Of a stretch of DNA of 64,000 nt, positions 43,829-53,563 are shown one piece after another (positions within the stretch are counted from its first letter, which is position 1; each line of letters starts with the position of its first letter). Below the pieces are notes generated by a model. The model searched no databases. It was given only the letters and a program-made list of their open reading frames with translations, and had not been told where the DNA came from. The position numbers and the translations under genes were made by a program. Origin of the DNA: Bryopsis sp. KO-2023 (taxonomy: Eukaryota; Chlorophyta; Ulvophyceae; Bryopsidales; Bryopsidaceae); assembly GCA_030272585.1 (NCBI GenBank), contig BSYQ01000004.1:6324001-6388000 (forward strand), written 5' to 3'.

Positions 43829-46666
43829 ATGTCCGGCCAGACGCCGCCACAGCTACCACCTATTCCACCTCCTGAGGAGGAAGAGGTGGTGGATAACCAA
43901 CTAATTCCCGTGGTTTATCCAGATGTGGTGCACCCACCAGCGCAGCAAATACATGATTTGCAGTGGGACAGACATGTACCCGACCAGGTTGAGGAACCGG
44001 ACGAAGACTTAGACTCTGAGCAAGAGTCGGAAGAGTCCGGGGACGAGGAGTATGATGAGGATATGGAGGACGTCCCGACAATAGAAGTCACCAACATCCT
44101 TCACCATGAACATCAGCATATAAACGTCCACCAGCAGGAGGTGCACGTTCATGGTGTGGACGAGGGACAACTTAGGGACACAGCTGAGCATGTGTATGCC
44201 GCTGTCTCCTCGAATGTGCAAGAGGTCGCACAAAACCTGGAAGGACAAGTTCACGAGCAGGTTCAGCGTGCAGAGTCGACCTTAAAAGGCGACCTGAAAG
44301 AGGAATATGAGCAGTTCGTGCTCTATGTCAGGAAGGAGGCCCAGAAGCTGGTCAATCAAAATACTGAGTCTATAGAAAGACAACAGAAATTGTTAGACCA
44401 CCAGCACAAATTGCTGGAACAGAATATAAGGTCCACAGAGCGGATCGACAGGAATCTGTTGGGTAAATACGATAACGAGGCTATTCTGCAAGAGCGACTC
44501 GATCGACTGCAGGAATCAGCCCGTACCCAAGCTGAAGCTGTTGATCAGACCAATGCGCTCAGGGAGAAACAAATTCTGTCTCTGCAAGCCTCTCTGACAA
44601 AAGTTGCTGAAGGTATGCGCCTACAGCAGACAACGCTGGAGAACCTAGCTCGGACTACTGATGAGTCTCGGTGCGAGCAAGTCGACCACCAAGGCCAGCT
44701 AGACACACTCTCAGGCTTGGTAAGCCAGAGCCTAAAAGTGTTGCGGGACTTACACCAAGCCGAAGAACAACGCAAACAAAGAAGAGCGGAACGAGGCAGT
44801 GTGAGTTCTGATGACACTGCAGGAGGACACAGGTCGATGCAACTGATGGAGAAATTTCTATCAGACGCGACAGAGAAACAGCAGACTTTGGAAAGTAATC
44901 TCTCCAAGTATGTTGATTCGAAGTTCAAAGAAACACTGAGTGCGTGGAAAAAACGGGAGAAAGTTCGAGTCCCGGCTCAGGACCCAGTTGTAGTGGGTAT
45001 GATGGGAGCAGGAACTGGCACGGTCACTTTGCCGGCCACGACAGCTGCAGCCACAAGCGTTCCTTTTGTGTCATCCACTCCTCTTACCAGTATCCCATTT
45101 CCGGTACCACCTGTTCCGGATCTGAGTACTTTTACTGGTCTAACCACGTTAGGAGGATTGGGTGGTCGCAGCCCATCGACAACTGTCGCAGACTCCGTGG
45201 GTGGAGGTTCTCCATCTTCCTGGGGTTTATTTACATCCCCAAGAACACGGACGGCATGGAGTCTTGCGCCGCCACAAACTATGGCAATGGGCGCACCATT
45301 CGGCCAAGCGGGTCAACTTGGCACAGCCAGACCCATACTTAGTGTCCCTGTAACGAGTGTGTTACCACCAACGACATCCATGTTAACACAACCACTGACG
45401 ACAGTTCCGCTGTCTGTCTTCTATCCAATCCCGGCTCTTAACACCCAACCTGGTATGCAACCAGGAAACCAACCAGGCACCCAACCAAGTTTGGGACAAT
45501 CCGTAAACCAATACGGAGCACCTTCCGCGAGTAACCCGTATTACGGGTGGGGTTCTTATCCCTCAACTCCATCAAGCCAGCCACAGGGTGGAAATCGATC
45601 TGGTGGTGGTGGAGGGGGACCCGGAGGTGGACCTGGGGGTGGAGGCGGAGGCGGAGGAGGACCACCTGGAAGTGGAGGGGGATCTTTCCTTTCCGGACCA
45701 GGTGGAGGTGGGGGTGGTGGATGGCCGTACCACCCAGGTGGCGGTGGAGGTGGCGGAGGTGGAGGTGGGGGTCCTCCAGACCCTAACCAAGGCTTTGCTG
45801 CTCCGCAAGATCGCCACGGACGGATTCCGTCATCCGTTCGTATTCCTTTCCCAAAGGCCTTCTCAGGTGATGGTCAGCGATGGATCAGAGATTGGCAACT
45901 AGAAATGACGGTCTATTGCCAGACTTTGGACATCGATGAGAGCGTATGGTTCAGGCTCTTCCGCAGTAACCTGACCGGAGCTGCTGCTCAGTGGCGAAAC
46001 GTCCAGGATCTGCGTACAAGGGAAGGAAAAAGACATCCAATCACAAATTGGATTGAGTTTGTTGAGGAACTGGTCCAAGCATTTGAACCCACCAGAATGT
46101 CTGATGTAGCCAGGCGCTCCTTACGGAACCTGAAACAGACTGGGTCAGTGCACCAGTACATTGTTGCTTTCCGAGAACAAGTGCTGAGGATTCCCAACAT
46201 GACAGATGAAGAACAATACTTCTTCTTCGTGGACGGGTTAAAGTTCCATATCAAACAACAAACTGTGGCTCAAGTGCCGCATGGCATTGAGTTGGCGATC
46301 CAGACGGCGGCTCGTCTTGATGCTATTGCCTCATCCGGAGGAGGAAACTTTCGTGGCCGCGGACGGTGGCGCGGAGGTAAAGGCCGAGGCCAAAATAAAA
46401 AGCAAAACCAACCCCAGACTGATAAGGCAAACCAGATGGGTGGCCAACAGCAACCTCAGCCAGACCAGGCTCAAAACATTGGCCAAGGTCGAGGTCGGGG
46501 ACGGGGTGGTGGCCGAGGTCGCGGACGAGGTGGTGGCAGGAATCAAGGACGTGGAGGTGGAGGCGCAAATCCCAAATGCTATATGTGTGGAAAAACTGGA
46601 CATATTCAAAGTAAGTGTCCAGAGGGCGAAAAATTCAAGAAATGGTTAAACGAAAAAGCCGGATGA
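43829..46666 (+). CDS. Gag of the gypsy element
   Basis: 945 codons from the ATG at 43829, large for a Ty3/gypsy Gag. The N-terminus is acidic and proline-rich with a His-rich segment (HHEHQHINVHQQEVHVHG). A long coiled coil follows (about residues 140-390), then a Ser/Thr/Pro region and a glycine-rich tract of about 60 residues (45600-45770). The conserved capsid-type domain is WIRDWQLEMTVYCQ...NLTGAAAQWRN (from about 45880). The C-terminus has RG-rich repeats and a CCHC zinc knuckle, CYMCGKTGHIQSKC (46577-46618). Its TGA (46664-46666) overlaps an ATG of pol, and the sequence GTTAAAC in the right phase lies 13 nt upstream. Confidence 0.92.
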   Translation: MSGQTPPQLPPIPPPEEEEVVDNQLIPVVYPDVVHPPAQQIHDLQWDRHVPDQVEEPDEDLDSEQESEESGDEEYDEDMEDVPTIEVTNILHHEHQHINVHQQEVHVHGVDEGQLRDTAEHVYAAVSSNVQEVAQNLEGQVHEQVQRAESTLKGDLKEEYEQFVLYVRKEAQKLVNQNTESIERQQKLLDHQHKLLEQNIRSTERIDRNLLGKYDNEAILQERLDRLQESARTQAEAVDQTNALREKQILSLQASLTKVAEGMRLQQTTLENLARTTDESRCEQVDHQGQLDTLSGLVSQSLKVLRDLHQAEEQRKQRRAERGSVSSDDTAGGHRSMQLMEKFLSDATEKQQTLESNLSKYVDSKFKETLSAWKKREKVRVPAQDPVVVGMMGAGTGTVTLPATTAAATSVPFVSSTPLTSIPFPVPPVPDLSTFTGLTTLGGLGGRSPSTTVADSVGGGSPSSWGLFTSPRTRTAWSLAPPQTMAMGAPFGQAGQLGTARPILSVPVTSVLPPTTSMLTQPLTTVPLSVFYPIPALNTQPGMQPGNQPGTQPSLGQSVNQYGAPSASNPYYGWGSYPSTPSSQPQGGNRSGGGGGGPGGGPGGGGGGGGGPPGSGGGSFLSGPGGGGGGGWPYHPGGGGGGGGGGGGPPDPNQGFAAPQDRHGRIPSSVRIPFPKAFSGDGQRWIRDWQLEMTVYCQTLDIDESVWFRLFRSNLTGAAAQWRNVQDLRTREGKRHPITNWIEFVEELVQAFEPTRMSDVARRSLRNLKQTGSVHQYIVAFREQVLRIPNMTDEEQYFFFVDGLKFHIKQQTVAQVPHGIELAIQTAARLDAIASSGGGNFRGRGRWRGGKGRGQNKKQNQPQTDKANQMGGQQQPQPDQAQNIGQGRGRGRGGGRGRGRGGGRNQGRGGGGANPKCYMCGKTGHIQSKCPEGEKFKKWLNEKAG
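46645..46651 (+). promoter_or_regulatory. candidate -1 frameshift heptamer GTTAAAC
   Basis: The pol frame is -1 relative to gag. In the gag frame the codons are TGG TTA AAC, so a slip back by one base on G TTA AAC would read GTT AAA C and continue in the pol frame, which is open here. GTTAAAC is a known slippery heptamer class. An alternative is reinitiation at the ATGA overlap at 46663-46666. Confidence 0.5.
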
Positions 46667-49600
46667 ACAGAGCCCAGACTCGTTCGGCGAAACGCAGAAG
46701 GGCACGCCGTCACAGATATAAGCAGCGCCAAAAACTTCTTAGAAAAGAAAGGTTAGCTCGAAATGCAGAAGTGAATAAAAGAGCACAAGGGGAAATAGAA
46801 AAGAATGCTACCCAAGGTGCAGAGGGATCGATTATGAGTGCTAAGTTGGAAACGCGATCCAGTAAGTGCAGCACGCTTACTAGGACAAGTTCAGAATCAA
46901 GTTCGGAACCTGTCGACTCTGTTCATGGAGACCTTGGTAGTCCTGAAGGAACTGAGAATTCGGTATCGTTCCCGCCTCAAGGAACGAAACGAAGTCCGGA
47001 AGGAAGGGAACCCGCAAGGGAATCAAATAAGCCTGCCACTCGTTCACCACCAACTGACGAGTCAGCAGCCCCTGTTCAGGGAACAGGTAGAGGACAAAAA
47101 GTGGATGAAGGTCAGTATTCACCTTCTGAGCGTATGTTACCACTAGGAGGTCCTAACCATTTGAAATTTATGGGATATGAGATCCGAGCCAGATTAGGAG
47201 GAGTACCGATCTCCGCCTATGTTGATTGTGGTGCAACGGAGAACTACATTACCAAGAAACTAGTTACGAGACTGAAACTCGAAACAACCGAGTGCAAAAA
47301 GGGAGTCACTTTGGCGGACGGAACCCTATGTTCACTTGATCGGCGATGCGAAGACTTGCAGCTCAGGATGGGTACTTATACCACAACCCTTTCCGCAGAC
47401 GTCTTCCCAAACCTTTCGTATGACATGATCCTAGGGCTTCCTTGGTTGATGCAGACCAATCCCAAACTGGACTTTGCAACAGGCACGCTCAAAGTTCCAG
47501 TGGGTGCTGGATGGACAACTGTTCCTATGAAGGAACGACCATCAGATTACTTACAGCACCTAGCACCGGCTATTGATACAGTCTCAGCGAAGAAGTTATT
47601 CTCGCTCGTGAAGAACAGTCCAGAAGTTGATCAGGCATACCTTGTGGTTGTGCGACCAACCACCCCGGAAGATATGGCACATCTCATGCAGTATCCATAT
47701 CCGGGAATTCCAGAAGAGCGTTTAAACGCTACTGGAACCACACCAGCTTATCTCCAGCCGGATGTGGAAAAGGTAATGCATTCGGGTCTCGACCCAAGGA
47801 TCAAGGCTGTCCTCACAAGTTTCAAGGATGTGTTCCCGAAAGACTTACCACCCGGCGTTCCTCCAGTCAGAAAAGGCCACGAATTTAAGGTGGACCTGGA
47901 GGACGAACAAATGACCCCAATCCACCGTCCCTTGTACAAACTCTCTCCAGCCGAGCTGGACGAAGTTAGGACGCAGGTGGATTACCTCCTTGAACAAAGG
48001 AAGATCCGACCCTCCGAGAGTCCCTGGGGCGCACCCATACTCTTTGTTCCCAAGAAAGACGGAGGGTTGAGAATGTGTGTGGATTACCGTTGGATCAACA
48101 AATTCACGGTAAAGAATAGGTATCCACTCCCTCTTCCTGAGGAGTTAATGGACCGTCTCGCCAGAGCGAAGATCTATACGAAGATCGACCTCCGCTCAGG
48201 CTACTGGCAGTTTCCCGTTCGACCCAAGGATACTCCCAAGACGGCATTCCGGACGAGATACGGACATTTCGAATTTCTCGTGTGTCCGTTCGGAATGACC
48301 AACTGCCCAGCCCAGTTCCAGACCATGGTTCAGGATTTGCTGGGGGAGTTCCTTGACGAGTTTGTAGTGGTGTTTATCGACGACATCCTGGTCTTTTCCA
48401 ACTCGGTGGAAGAGCACGTCGAGCACCTAAAACTGGTCTTTGAACGGTTGCGGAAACATAAGTTGTACGCAAAAGCCAGTAAGTGCGAAGTAGGGGTAGC
48501 AGAGACGGACTACCTGGGGTATCATTTGTCGGAAAAAGGCCTTCAACCAATGCAGGATAAGGTTAAGGCTATTCAACAATGGAAGGAGTTAACTTCGGTC
48601 ACTGATGTGCGAAGTTTCCTGGGAATGGTGTCTTACTATCGTAAGTTCATTCCTGAGTTCGCTAGGATTGCGAGTCCCTTGACAGATCTAACCAAGAAGG
48701 ACACTGTCTGGGAATGGGGGCTGAACCAACGCAATGCCTACAACGAACTTAAGGATCGGATTAGCCGCGCACCGATCTTACTCCTTCCTGATCCGGCTAA
48801 GGAGTACACCGTAATAACGGATGCATCTGGAACTGCATATGGAGCGGTTCTTACCCAGGATCATGGGAAAGGTTTGCAACCAATTGCATACCTTTCCAGA
48901 CGATTAAAACCAGCTGAAACGCGATACTCCGCATATGAGCGGGAGCTGGGGGCAATAGCATATGCTTTAGCCCAGTGGCGACACTACCTTGAGGGATGCG
49001 ATGGGGGTGTGAAGGTGTTGACGGACCACAAACCGATCACCCACTTCATGAACCAGAGCACGTTGTCGCGGACCCAAACCCGGTGGTTAAACTCAGGGTT
49101 TTTCCAATCCATAGGTCCAAAAATCGTCTATATCCAGGGGAAAGCCAATGTCTTGGCTGATGCGTTATCCCGGAGCCTTCCTGGTCCGCCAGACCAGCTC
49201 AATAACCTCTCCACTTGGGAAGTGGCAGAGAAGGAGGCATGGAAAGAGGCTTTGAGAAGTGATGAACAACTCAAGCCTATCTTTGAAAGGATGGAACGAG
49301 GGGTTTCTCCGCAATACAAGCTGGACGACGGGTTCTTGTATTATACCAAGACAGACCCAGGCCCTAGTTTGCTTGTGGTCCCTGCTTCTTTCCAGAAACG
49401 GATTCTGGAAGAGCATCACGACGTTCCCAGTGCCGGTCATGTTGGAGCAGACCGCATGACCGAAGTACTTACCCGCAGTTACTGGTGGAAAGGCGTTGGG
49501 TTAGCCGTAAAGGCATACGTGAAAACGTGCCCAACTTGTCAACTAAACAAATCGGACTTGCAAAGACAGAAAGGTCTTTTGCAGCCGTTGCCTATCCCAG

Positions 49601-50733
49601 ACCAGAAATGGGAACAGATCACGACGGACTTGGTTACCGACCTACCGTCTTCCCATGGCTTCACAGCAATCGCTGTCTTTGTAGACCGATTGACGAAGTA
49701 TGCGAGGTTCGTACCCTGTAACAAAACTATCACGGCGCCAGAATACGCAAAGCTGTTCGTGGAGAACATATACAAACACTACGGCCTGCCTAAAATCATA
49801 GTTTCGGATCGGGATCCAAGGTTCACAAGTTTGTTCTGGACCTCCCTTTTCAAACTTTTAGGTACTCAGCTCCGGATGAGCACTGCATACCATCCTCAAA
49901 CGGATGGGCAGTCGGAAGTCACCATCCGGGTGCTGGAGGATTTCCTGCGTCCGTATGTGGAACGGTACCCAGACCGTTGGGTGGATTATTTGCCGACCGC
50001 GGAATTTGCCGCAAATAATTCACGAAATGTCTCCACAGGCTACGCGCCAGCCCATCTTCTGTATGGCCAGAATATGGGGCAGATAGTTGTTGCCAGGAAG
50101 GGAGTTCGGACGGGCGATGAATCGGAAATGGCGGCTGAGATGGTACGTCGAATGGACGACCAAATGCGAAACGCGAAGGCGAAATACGCAGAGGCACAGA
50201 ACCGCATGTGCACCTCAGCAAACAAACGTCGAAGGAAAGTGGATTTTCAGGTTGGCGATGAAGTGCTGGTGCAAAGCAAGTATATTCCCCTTGCTTCACT
50301 TCAGAAAATCCCACCGAAAATCCGCCGGCGATTTGTTGGACCTTTCCGGGTGGCTAGCCGAATTGGGGCTGTCGCCTACCGTCTTGACCTTCCCGACCAC
50401 TGGAAAATCCACCCAACTTTCCATGTGTCGAAACTGAAGGCTTACTCTCGACTTGATGACGATCAGCGAGAGATAGACGCTCCAGAGGGGGAGCTAGTGG
50501 ATGGAACCATCGAATTCGAGGTCGAGCGCATCCTCAGAGATCGGGGCACTACTCGCAAGGAGTACCTGATCCTTTGGAAAGGCTACGATTTGATGGAATC
50601 CACCTGGGAGCCAGAAAGCCACCTGGCCAATGCCCAGGACTTGCTTAAGGAGTACTTAGCCAACAAACCGGAGAATAAACAAGTGACCCAGTCTAAGAAA
50701 AAGACTAGGGCCCAACGCAGAACTCGAACCTAA
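46663..50733 (+). CDS. Pol of the gypsy element (protease, RT, RNase H, integrase, chromodomain)
   Basis: 1356 codons from the ATG at 46663; the frame is open back to 46615. Retropepsin has ISAYVDCGATENYI, with Cys in the usual Ser/Thr place of the D-S/T-G-A site (near residue 188). RT shows KIDLRSGYWQFPV and VVFIDDILVFS (FIDD at 48373-48384). RNase H has VITDASGTAYGA. Integrase has the HHCC finger (EEHHDVPSAGH...CPTCQ), and the DDE residues in TTDLVTDLP, VSDRDPRFTS and DGQSEV. The C-terminus is a chromodomain, FEVERIL...EYLILWKGY...STWEPESHL (from about 50515), that may steer integration. All catalytic residues except the protease variant are standard. Confidence 0.95.
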   Translation: MNRAQTRSAKRRRARRHRYKQRQKLLRKERLARNAEVNKRAQGEIEKNATQGAEGSIMSAKLETRSSKCSTLTRTSSESSSEPVDSVHGDLGSPEGTENSVSFPPQGTKRSPEGREPARESNKPATRSPPTDESAAPVQGTGRGQKVDEGQYSPSERMLPLGGPNHLKFMGYEIRARLGGVPISAYVDCGATENYITKKLVTRLKLETTECKKGVTLADGTLCSLDRRCEDLQLRMGTYTTTLSADVFPNLSYDMILGLPWLMQTNPKLDFATGTLKVPVGAGWTTVPMKERPSDYLQHLAPAIDTVSAKKLFSLVKNSPEVDQAYLVVVRPTTPEDMAHLMQYPYPGIPEERLNATGTTPAYLQPDVEKVMHSGLDPRIKAVLTSFKDVFPKDLPPGVPPVRKGHEFKVDLEDEQMTPIHRPLYKLSPAELDEVRTQVDYLLEQRKIRPSESPWGAPILFVPKKDGGLRMCVDYRWINKFTVKNRYPLPLPEELMDRLARAKIYTKIDLRSGYWQFPVRPKDTPKTAFRTRYGHFEFLVCPFGMTNCPAQFQTMVQDLLGEFLDEFVVVFIDDILVFSNSVEEHVEHLKLVFERLRKHKLYAKASKCEVGVAETDYLGYHLSEKGLQPMQDKVKAIQQWKELTSVTDVRSFLGMVSYYRKFIPEFARIASPLTDLTKKDTVWEWGLNQRNAYNELKDRISRAPILLLPDPAKEYTVITDASGTAYGAVLTQDHGKGLQPIAYLSRRLKPAETRYSAYERELGAIAYALAQWRHYLEGCDGGVKVLTDHKPITHFMNQSTLSRTQTRWLNSGFFQSIGPKIVYIQGKANVLADALSRSLPGPPDQLNNLSTWEVAEKEAWKEALRSDEQLKPIFERMERGVSPQYKLDDGFLYYTKTDPGPSLLVVPASFQKRILEEHHDVPSAGHVGADRMTEVLTRSYWWKGVGLAVKAYVKTCPTCQLNKSDLQRQKGLLQPLPIPDQKWEQITTDLVTDLPSSHGFTAIAVFVDRLTKYARFVPCNKTITAPEYAKLFVENIYKHYGLPKIIVSDRDPRFTSLFWTSLFKLLGTQLRMSTAYHPQTDGQSEVTIRVLEDFLRPYVERYPDRWVDYLPTAEFAANNSRNVSTGYAPAHLLYGQNMGQIVVARKGVRTGDESEMAAEMVRRMDDQMRNAKAKYAEAQNRMCTSANKRRRKVDFQVGDEVLVQSKYIPLASLQKIPPKIRRRFVGPFRVASRIGAVAYRLDLPDHWKIHPTFHVSKLKAYSRLDDDQREIDAPEGELVDGTIEFEVERILRDRGTTRKEYLILWKGYDLMESTWEPESHLANAQDLLKEYLANKPENKQVTQSKKKTRAQRRTRT

Positions 50734-51353
50734 ACAGGGATCATTACCACTCTGTTCACGCTCGACTTAATACTATCCTTCCAGCTGGGGGAAAAATATT
50801 AAGCCGAGAAAGTCGATTTGGAACGCTATCCAGATGGGATACCAAAAAGACTTAGGAAAAGAACACCAAGTAGAACTCCCGGAAAAGCCTAGGGAAAGTT
50901 TCCATCTTTTCCTAGGGAAAGTTTCCATCTTTTCCGGCGAACGGGTTGCTATCTTTTCCCGTGACAGAACTGTAGACGGTTCGCAGGACGGGCTAGGGGT
51001 CAGTTTTCTTTCCGGGGAGGTTTACCTAACGCACAACTCACACGCTCATAGCGACTGACAACAGGTGATGGGGACATTGGATCAAGTGATGGGTTAATGT
51101 CCGACCTGGAGGTCACGTGATTGCGCCGCAGGTGGAACTGAGTTGACATAAGCAAGTTAGGGTAAAATCAAATAGGCACGAACCCGTGTGGTGACGGTGA
51201 CCTCCATAGAGTGTCACGTTACCGAGGTACGTTAGCTAATACGCCTAGCGTATCTTAAAGCGGACTTGCGATCATTTTGTCCTGGTTATTCTCGGCGCGC
51301 ATACAGAAAAGTCGGGGACTAGACGGAGAACAAAGCGCAGCCAACAAAAGAGA
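50734..51353 (+). other. gypsy pol to ORF3 spacer
   Basis: 620 bp without a long frame. A 23-bp unit, CCTAGGGAAAGTTTCCATCT..., is tandemly repeated at about 50888-50935, with a weaker third relative after it. This could be a promoter, splice or export region for the following ORF, by analogy with other retroelements with extra 3' genes. Confidence 0.5.
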
Positions 51354-53102
51354 ATGCCAAAGCACAGCCCGATCATGTGGCGCAGTGGTGATAAGGCGGT
51401 TGAGGGAAAGGAGTCGAGTGGAAAACAATTGGGTGGCAGCGGAAAAACGAAAGGCAGTGGCGGCGAGAAAGGCGGAAAAGGAAAAAGTGGAACTCTCGCC
51501 GACGCTTGCCCACCCAGAGGGGAACCCAAACCACTTATCACACCACCTCCTAAGGCGAAACTCATGAAAACTCTCCCAGCTCCTTCGGTGCTTTCGAAAC
51601 TTCGGAACTTCGAAACATCGTTGCTGAAAGGCACCTCAAAGATCGTGATCCGTCCACCGACAGAACTGCCGGAAAAACCTAGTTCCAGAACAGGAAAAAC
51701 ACTCGACCGGGACGCCGACCCAGCTACTCTCCAAGCTAGGTGTCAACGGTTACAAGACGATGTGTTGGAACTCCGTGCAGAACGCGACGCACAACGCGCG
51801 CGGGCGGATCAGGCAGAGAAGCACTTGAAAAAGTTTGAGGGTGCAGCTCAACGACTCTGCAATCAAGTTAGCCAACTTGAACACGATCTAAAAATCGCTC
51901 AACAAGCGAGGGGAACAGCCGAACAGGAGCTGAGGCAGCTTCAAAAGGAACTCGACACTGCGAACCAGACGCAGAAAAAGCTGCAGTCGCAGTTGACGAA
52001 ACAGCAGCCGCACCTGACGTCCACAGACGAAAGGTCGGCCTGGCAAACGGCTGTGTACTCGTCTGAGGCACAGTCCGGGTTGATGAGCCGGTTGCTCCAC
52101 AGCGTTCCCGCACGCCTTGGGGACTATGTGGAAAACCTTTGTCGGGCGACGATGGACGACATCATCACGCAGGGTGCTGGAGCTGCTGCTGCGATCAGAG
52201 ACGGAGAGGAGCCTGTCTACTACGGCAAAGGGAACGTTCCGGTTAACCACCGGCTAGCCGGGTATGACTATACGCAGGTGGACAGAACGCTGGAGAGAAT
52301 CAGAAGTCGTGCACCGGGGCACTTTGAAATTCCCGACGTCGCCGACGATATGATCTCAGAGCCACAACCAAGGAGAATCCGCGATCTGACCGGGGGACAG
52401 ACCGGTGGAAAGACCGACGAAAAGTCGGCGCCCAAGAAAAGGAAGGAGAGAGAGGAAGAGGAGGCGCTCGCCGACATGTCCAAGAGGTTCAAGGACAGGC
52501 GTGGGGAAAAGCCACCGATCTGCTTGTGGTGCTATTCGCCGCCGGCGCTGGCGGATAGCTACGTGATCACCACATGCACGAGCCACACGGTGTGCCGAAC
52601 CCACTGGAACCTCATGATTATCCTCGTGCGCTTATACGGGGTGTGGCAGGAGCAGCGAATCGACCCGCCACAGGTTCAGCTGAAGGACCTACATTTGGAC
52701 ATGCGGGAGCCAGACTTCCAGCCACTCCTTCAGGCTCCACCCACGACCCAGACTCTCACCGAGTGCTATCAGTGCTTGAGAAGGGACATGGGCTTTCCGA
52801 AAGGCCTTGCCCTGAAGCGCTTGGGTCCGTTGGTGAAAAAGTGGGCGGAGGAGTATGAGAAGCAGGAAAAAGAGAGAACACCCGAACCAGAAACAAAAGG
52901 AGAACAGGATCCAGAACAGGACGAAGGAAAAAGTCCTTCCGTGTCCAGCAGGAGTCCATCCTCGGAGCCCTCGTCTTTGGGACCTCTTCCTCCACCTTTG
53001 GATGAGGATTTCCCTCCTTTGGATGTGGAAGAGGACGAGCCTCCGATCGACTTAGTGGCAGAGCCAGTCGATGAACCAGCTGAACAACCAGCTGGCGGCT
53101 GA
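51354..53102 (+). CDS. additional 3' ORF of the gypsy element, unknown function
   Basis: 582 codons from an ATG, intact, in the position where env-like or additional ORFs occur. There is no signal peptide or transmembrane helix, so it is not an envelope protein. The N-terminal 110 residues are basic and disordered. A coiled coil follows at about residues 120-225 (LQARCQRLQDDVLELRAERD). A Cys/His cluster at about 389-415 has the spacing C-x2-C-x14-C-x2-H-x2-C-x2-H, suggesting a zinc-binding fold. The C-terminal 80 residues are Pro/Glu/Asp-rich. No family is recognised. Intact reading in a young element suggests it is needed for the element's life cycle. Confidence 0.75.
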   Translation: MPKHSPIMWRSGDKAVEGKESSGKQLGGSGKTKGSGGEKGGKGKSGTLADACPPRGEPKPLITPPPKAKLMKTLPAPSVLSKLRNFETSLLKGTSKIVIRPPTELPEKPSSRTGKTLDRDADPATLQARCQRLQDDVLELRAERDAQRARADQAEKHLKKFEGAAQRLCNQVSQLEHDLKIAQQARGTAEQELRQLQKELDTANQTQKKLQSQLTKQQPHLTSTDERSAWQTAVYSSEAQSGLMSRLLHSVPARLGDYVENLCRATMDDIITQGAGAAAAIRDGEEPVYYGKGNVPVNHRLAGYDYTQVDRTLERIRSRAPGHFEIPDVADDMISEPQPRRIRDLTGGQTGGKTDEKSAPKKRKEREEEEALADMSKRFKDRRGEKPPICLWCYSPPALADSYVITTCTSHTVCRTHWNLMIILVRLYGVWQEQRIDPPQVQLKDLHLDMREPDFQPLLQAPPTTQTLTECYQCLRRDMGFPKGLALKRLGPLVKKWAEEYEKQEKERTPEPETKGEQDPEQDEGKSPSVSSRSPSSEPSSLGPLPPPLDEDFPPLDVEEDEPPIDLVAEPVDEPAEQPAGG

Positions 53103-53368
53103 GATGGGTTCTGGAGTGACAACGAAAAGCAGACCAAGCCGGAGACCAAGCTACCGTCCAAGCCAGAGACCAAGCCTCAAGACAGAACGGGGTTTTTCTG
53201 TGGGGTTGAGCATGGGTTTGGTTTGGGATTTTTCATCGGTTTGTTTGGGGTTTAGTCTGACCTTTAGTTGGGGTTTTTGTTGTGGGTTTGTTTGGGGTTT
53301 CTTTTATTCTAGTTCGACCTTTTTCTTTCTTTCTTTCCAGGGTTGTGACGGGTGTGGACACCCTCTCG
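53103..53368 (+). other. gypsy 3' untranslated region
   Basis: Contains AAGCCAGAGACCAAG- and GTTTGTTTGGGGTTT-type short repeats and T-rich tracts before the polypurine tract. No gene. Confidence 0.5.
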
Positions 53369-53385
53369 TGGGGGGGGGGACAAAT
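53369..53385 (+). other. polypurine tract
   Basis: GTGGGGGGGGGACAAAT lies immediately before the 3' LTR and would prime plus-strand synthesis. Confidence 0.75.
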
Positions 53386-53489
53386 TGATAGTAGTAACTC
53401 GGGTTTAGGGGTATTGTGTAGTACAATGGGATGTACGACAGGGTTTATAGGGCAGGGGGCCCTCCTGTAAAAATTAATCTTCCCAGTGA

Positions 53490-53524
<35 letters not shown>

Positions 53525-53558
53525 TGCTTGTGTCTCGGGGTCCTAGACCCCCTTATCA
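53386..53558 (+). repeat. 3' LTR of the gypsy element
   Basis: 173 bp, apparently identical to 42914-43086, starting TGATAGTAG and ending CTTATCA. Confidence 0.95.
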
Positions 53559-53563
53559 TCGAC
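53559..53563. other. target site duplication TCGAC, right
   Basis: Second copy of the 5-bp duplication created by the gypsy insertion. Confidence 0.9.

Larger units (their letters stand above)
42914..53558 (+). mobile_element. complete chromoviral Ty3/gypsy LTR retrotransposon with an additional 3' ORF
   Basis: This 10.645-kb element has two 173-bp LTRs that appear identical, including a CT/GT microsatellite, and start TG and end CA. A primer-binding site follows the 5' LTR and a G-rich polypurine tract precedes the 3' LTR. Its gag (43829-46666), pol (46663-50733) and third ORF (51354-53102) are intact. The order protease, RT, RNase H, integrase, chromodomain identifies a chromovirus. It sits inside the gag gene of the DIRS-like element on the opposite strand. 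Identical LTRs and open frames show a very recent insertion and probable competence. Confidence 0.95.

Noticed and set aside
51354-53102. Interpretation of the third gypsy ORF as an envelope gene
   Set aside because: There is no signal peptide, transmembrane helix or fusion-like segment; the protein looks nuclear or cytosolic.
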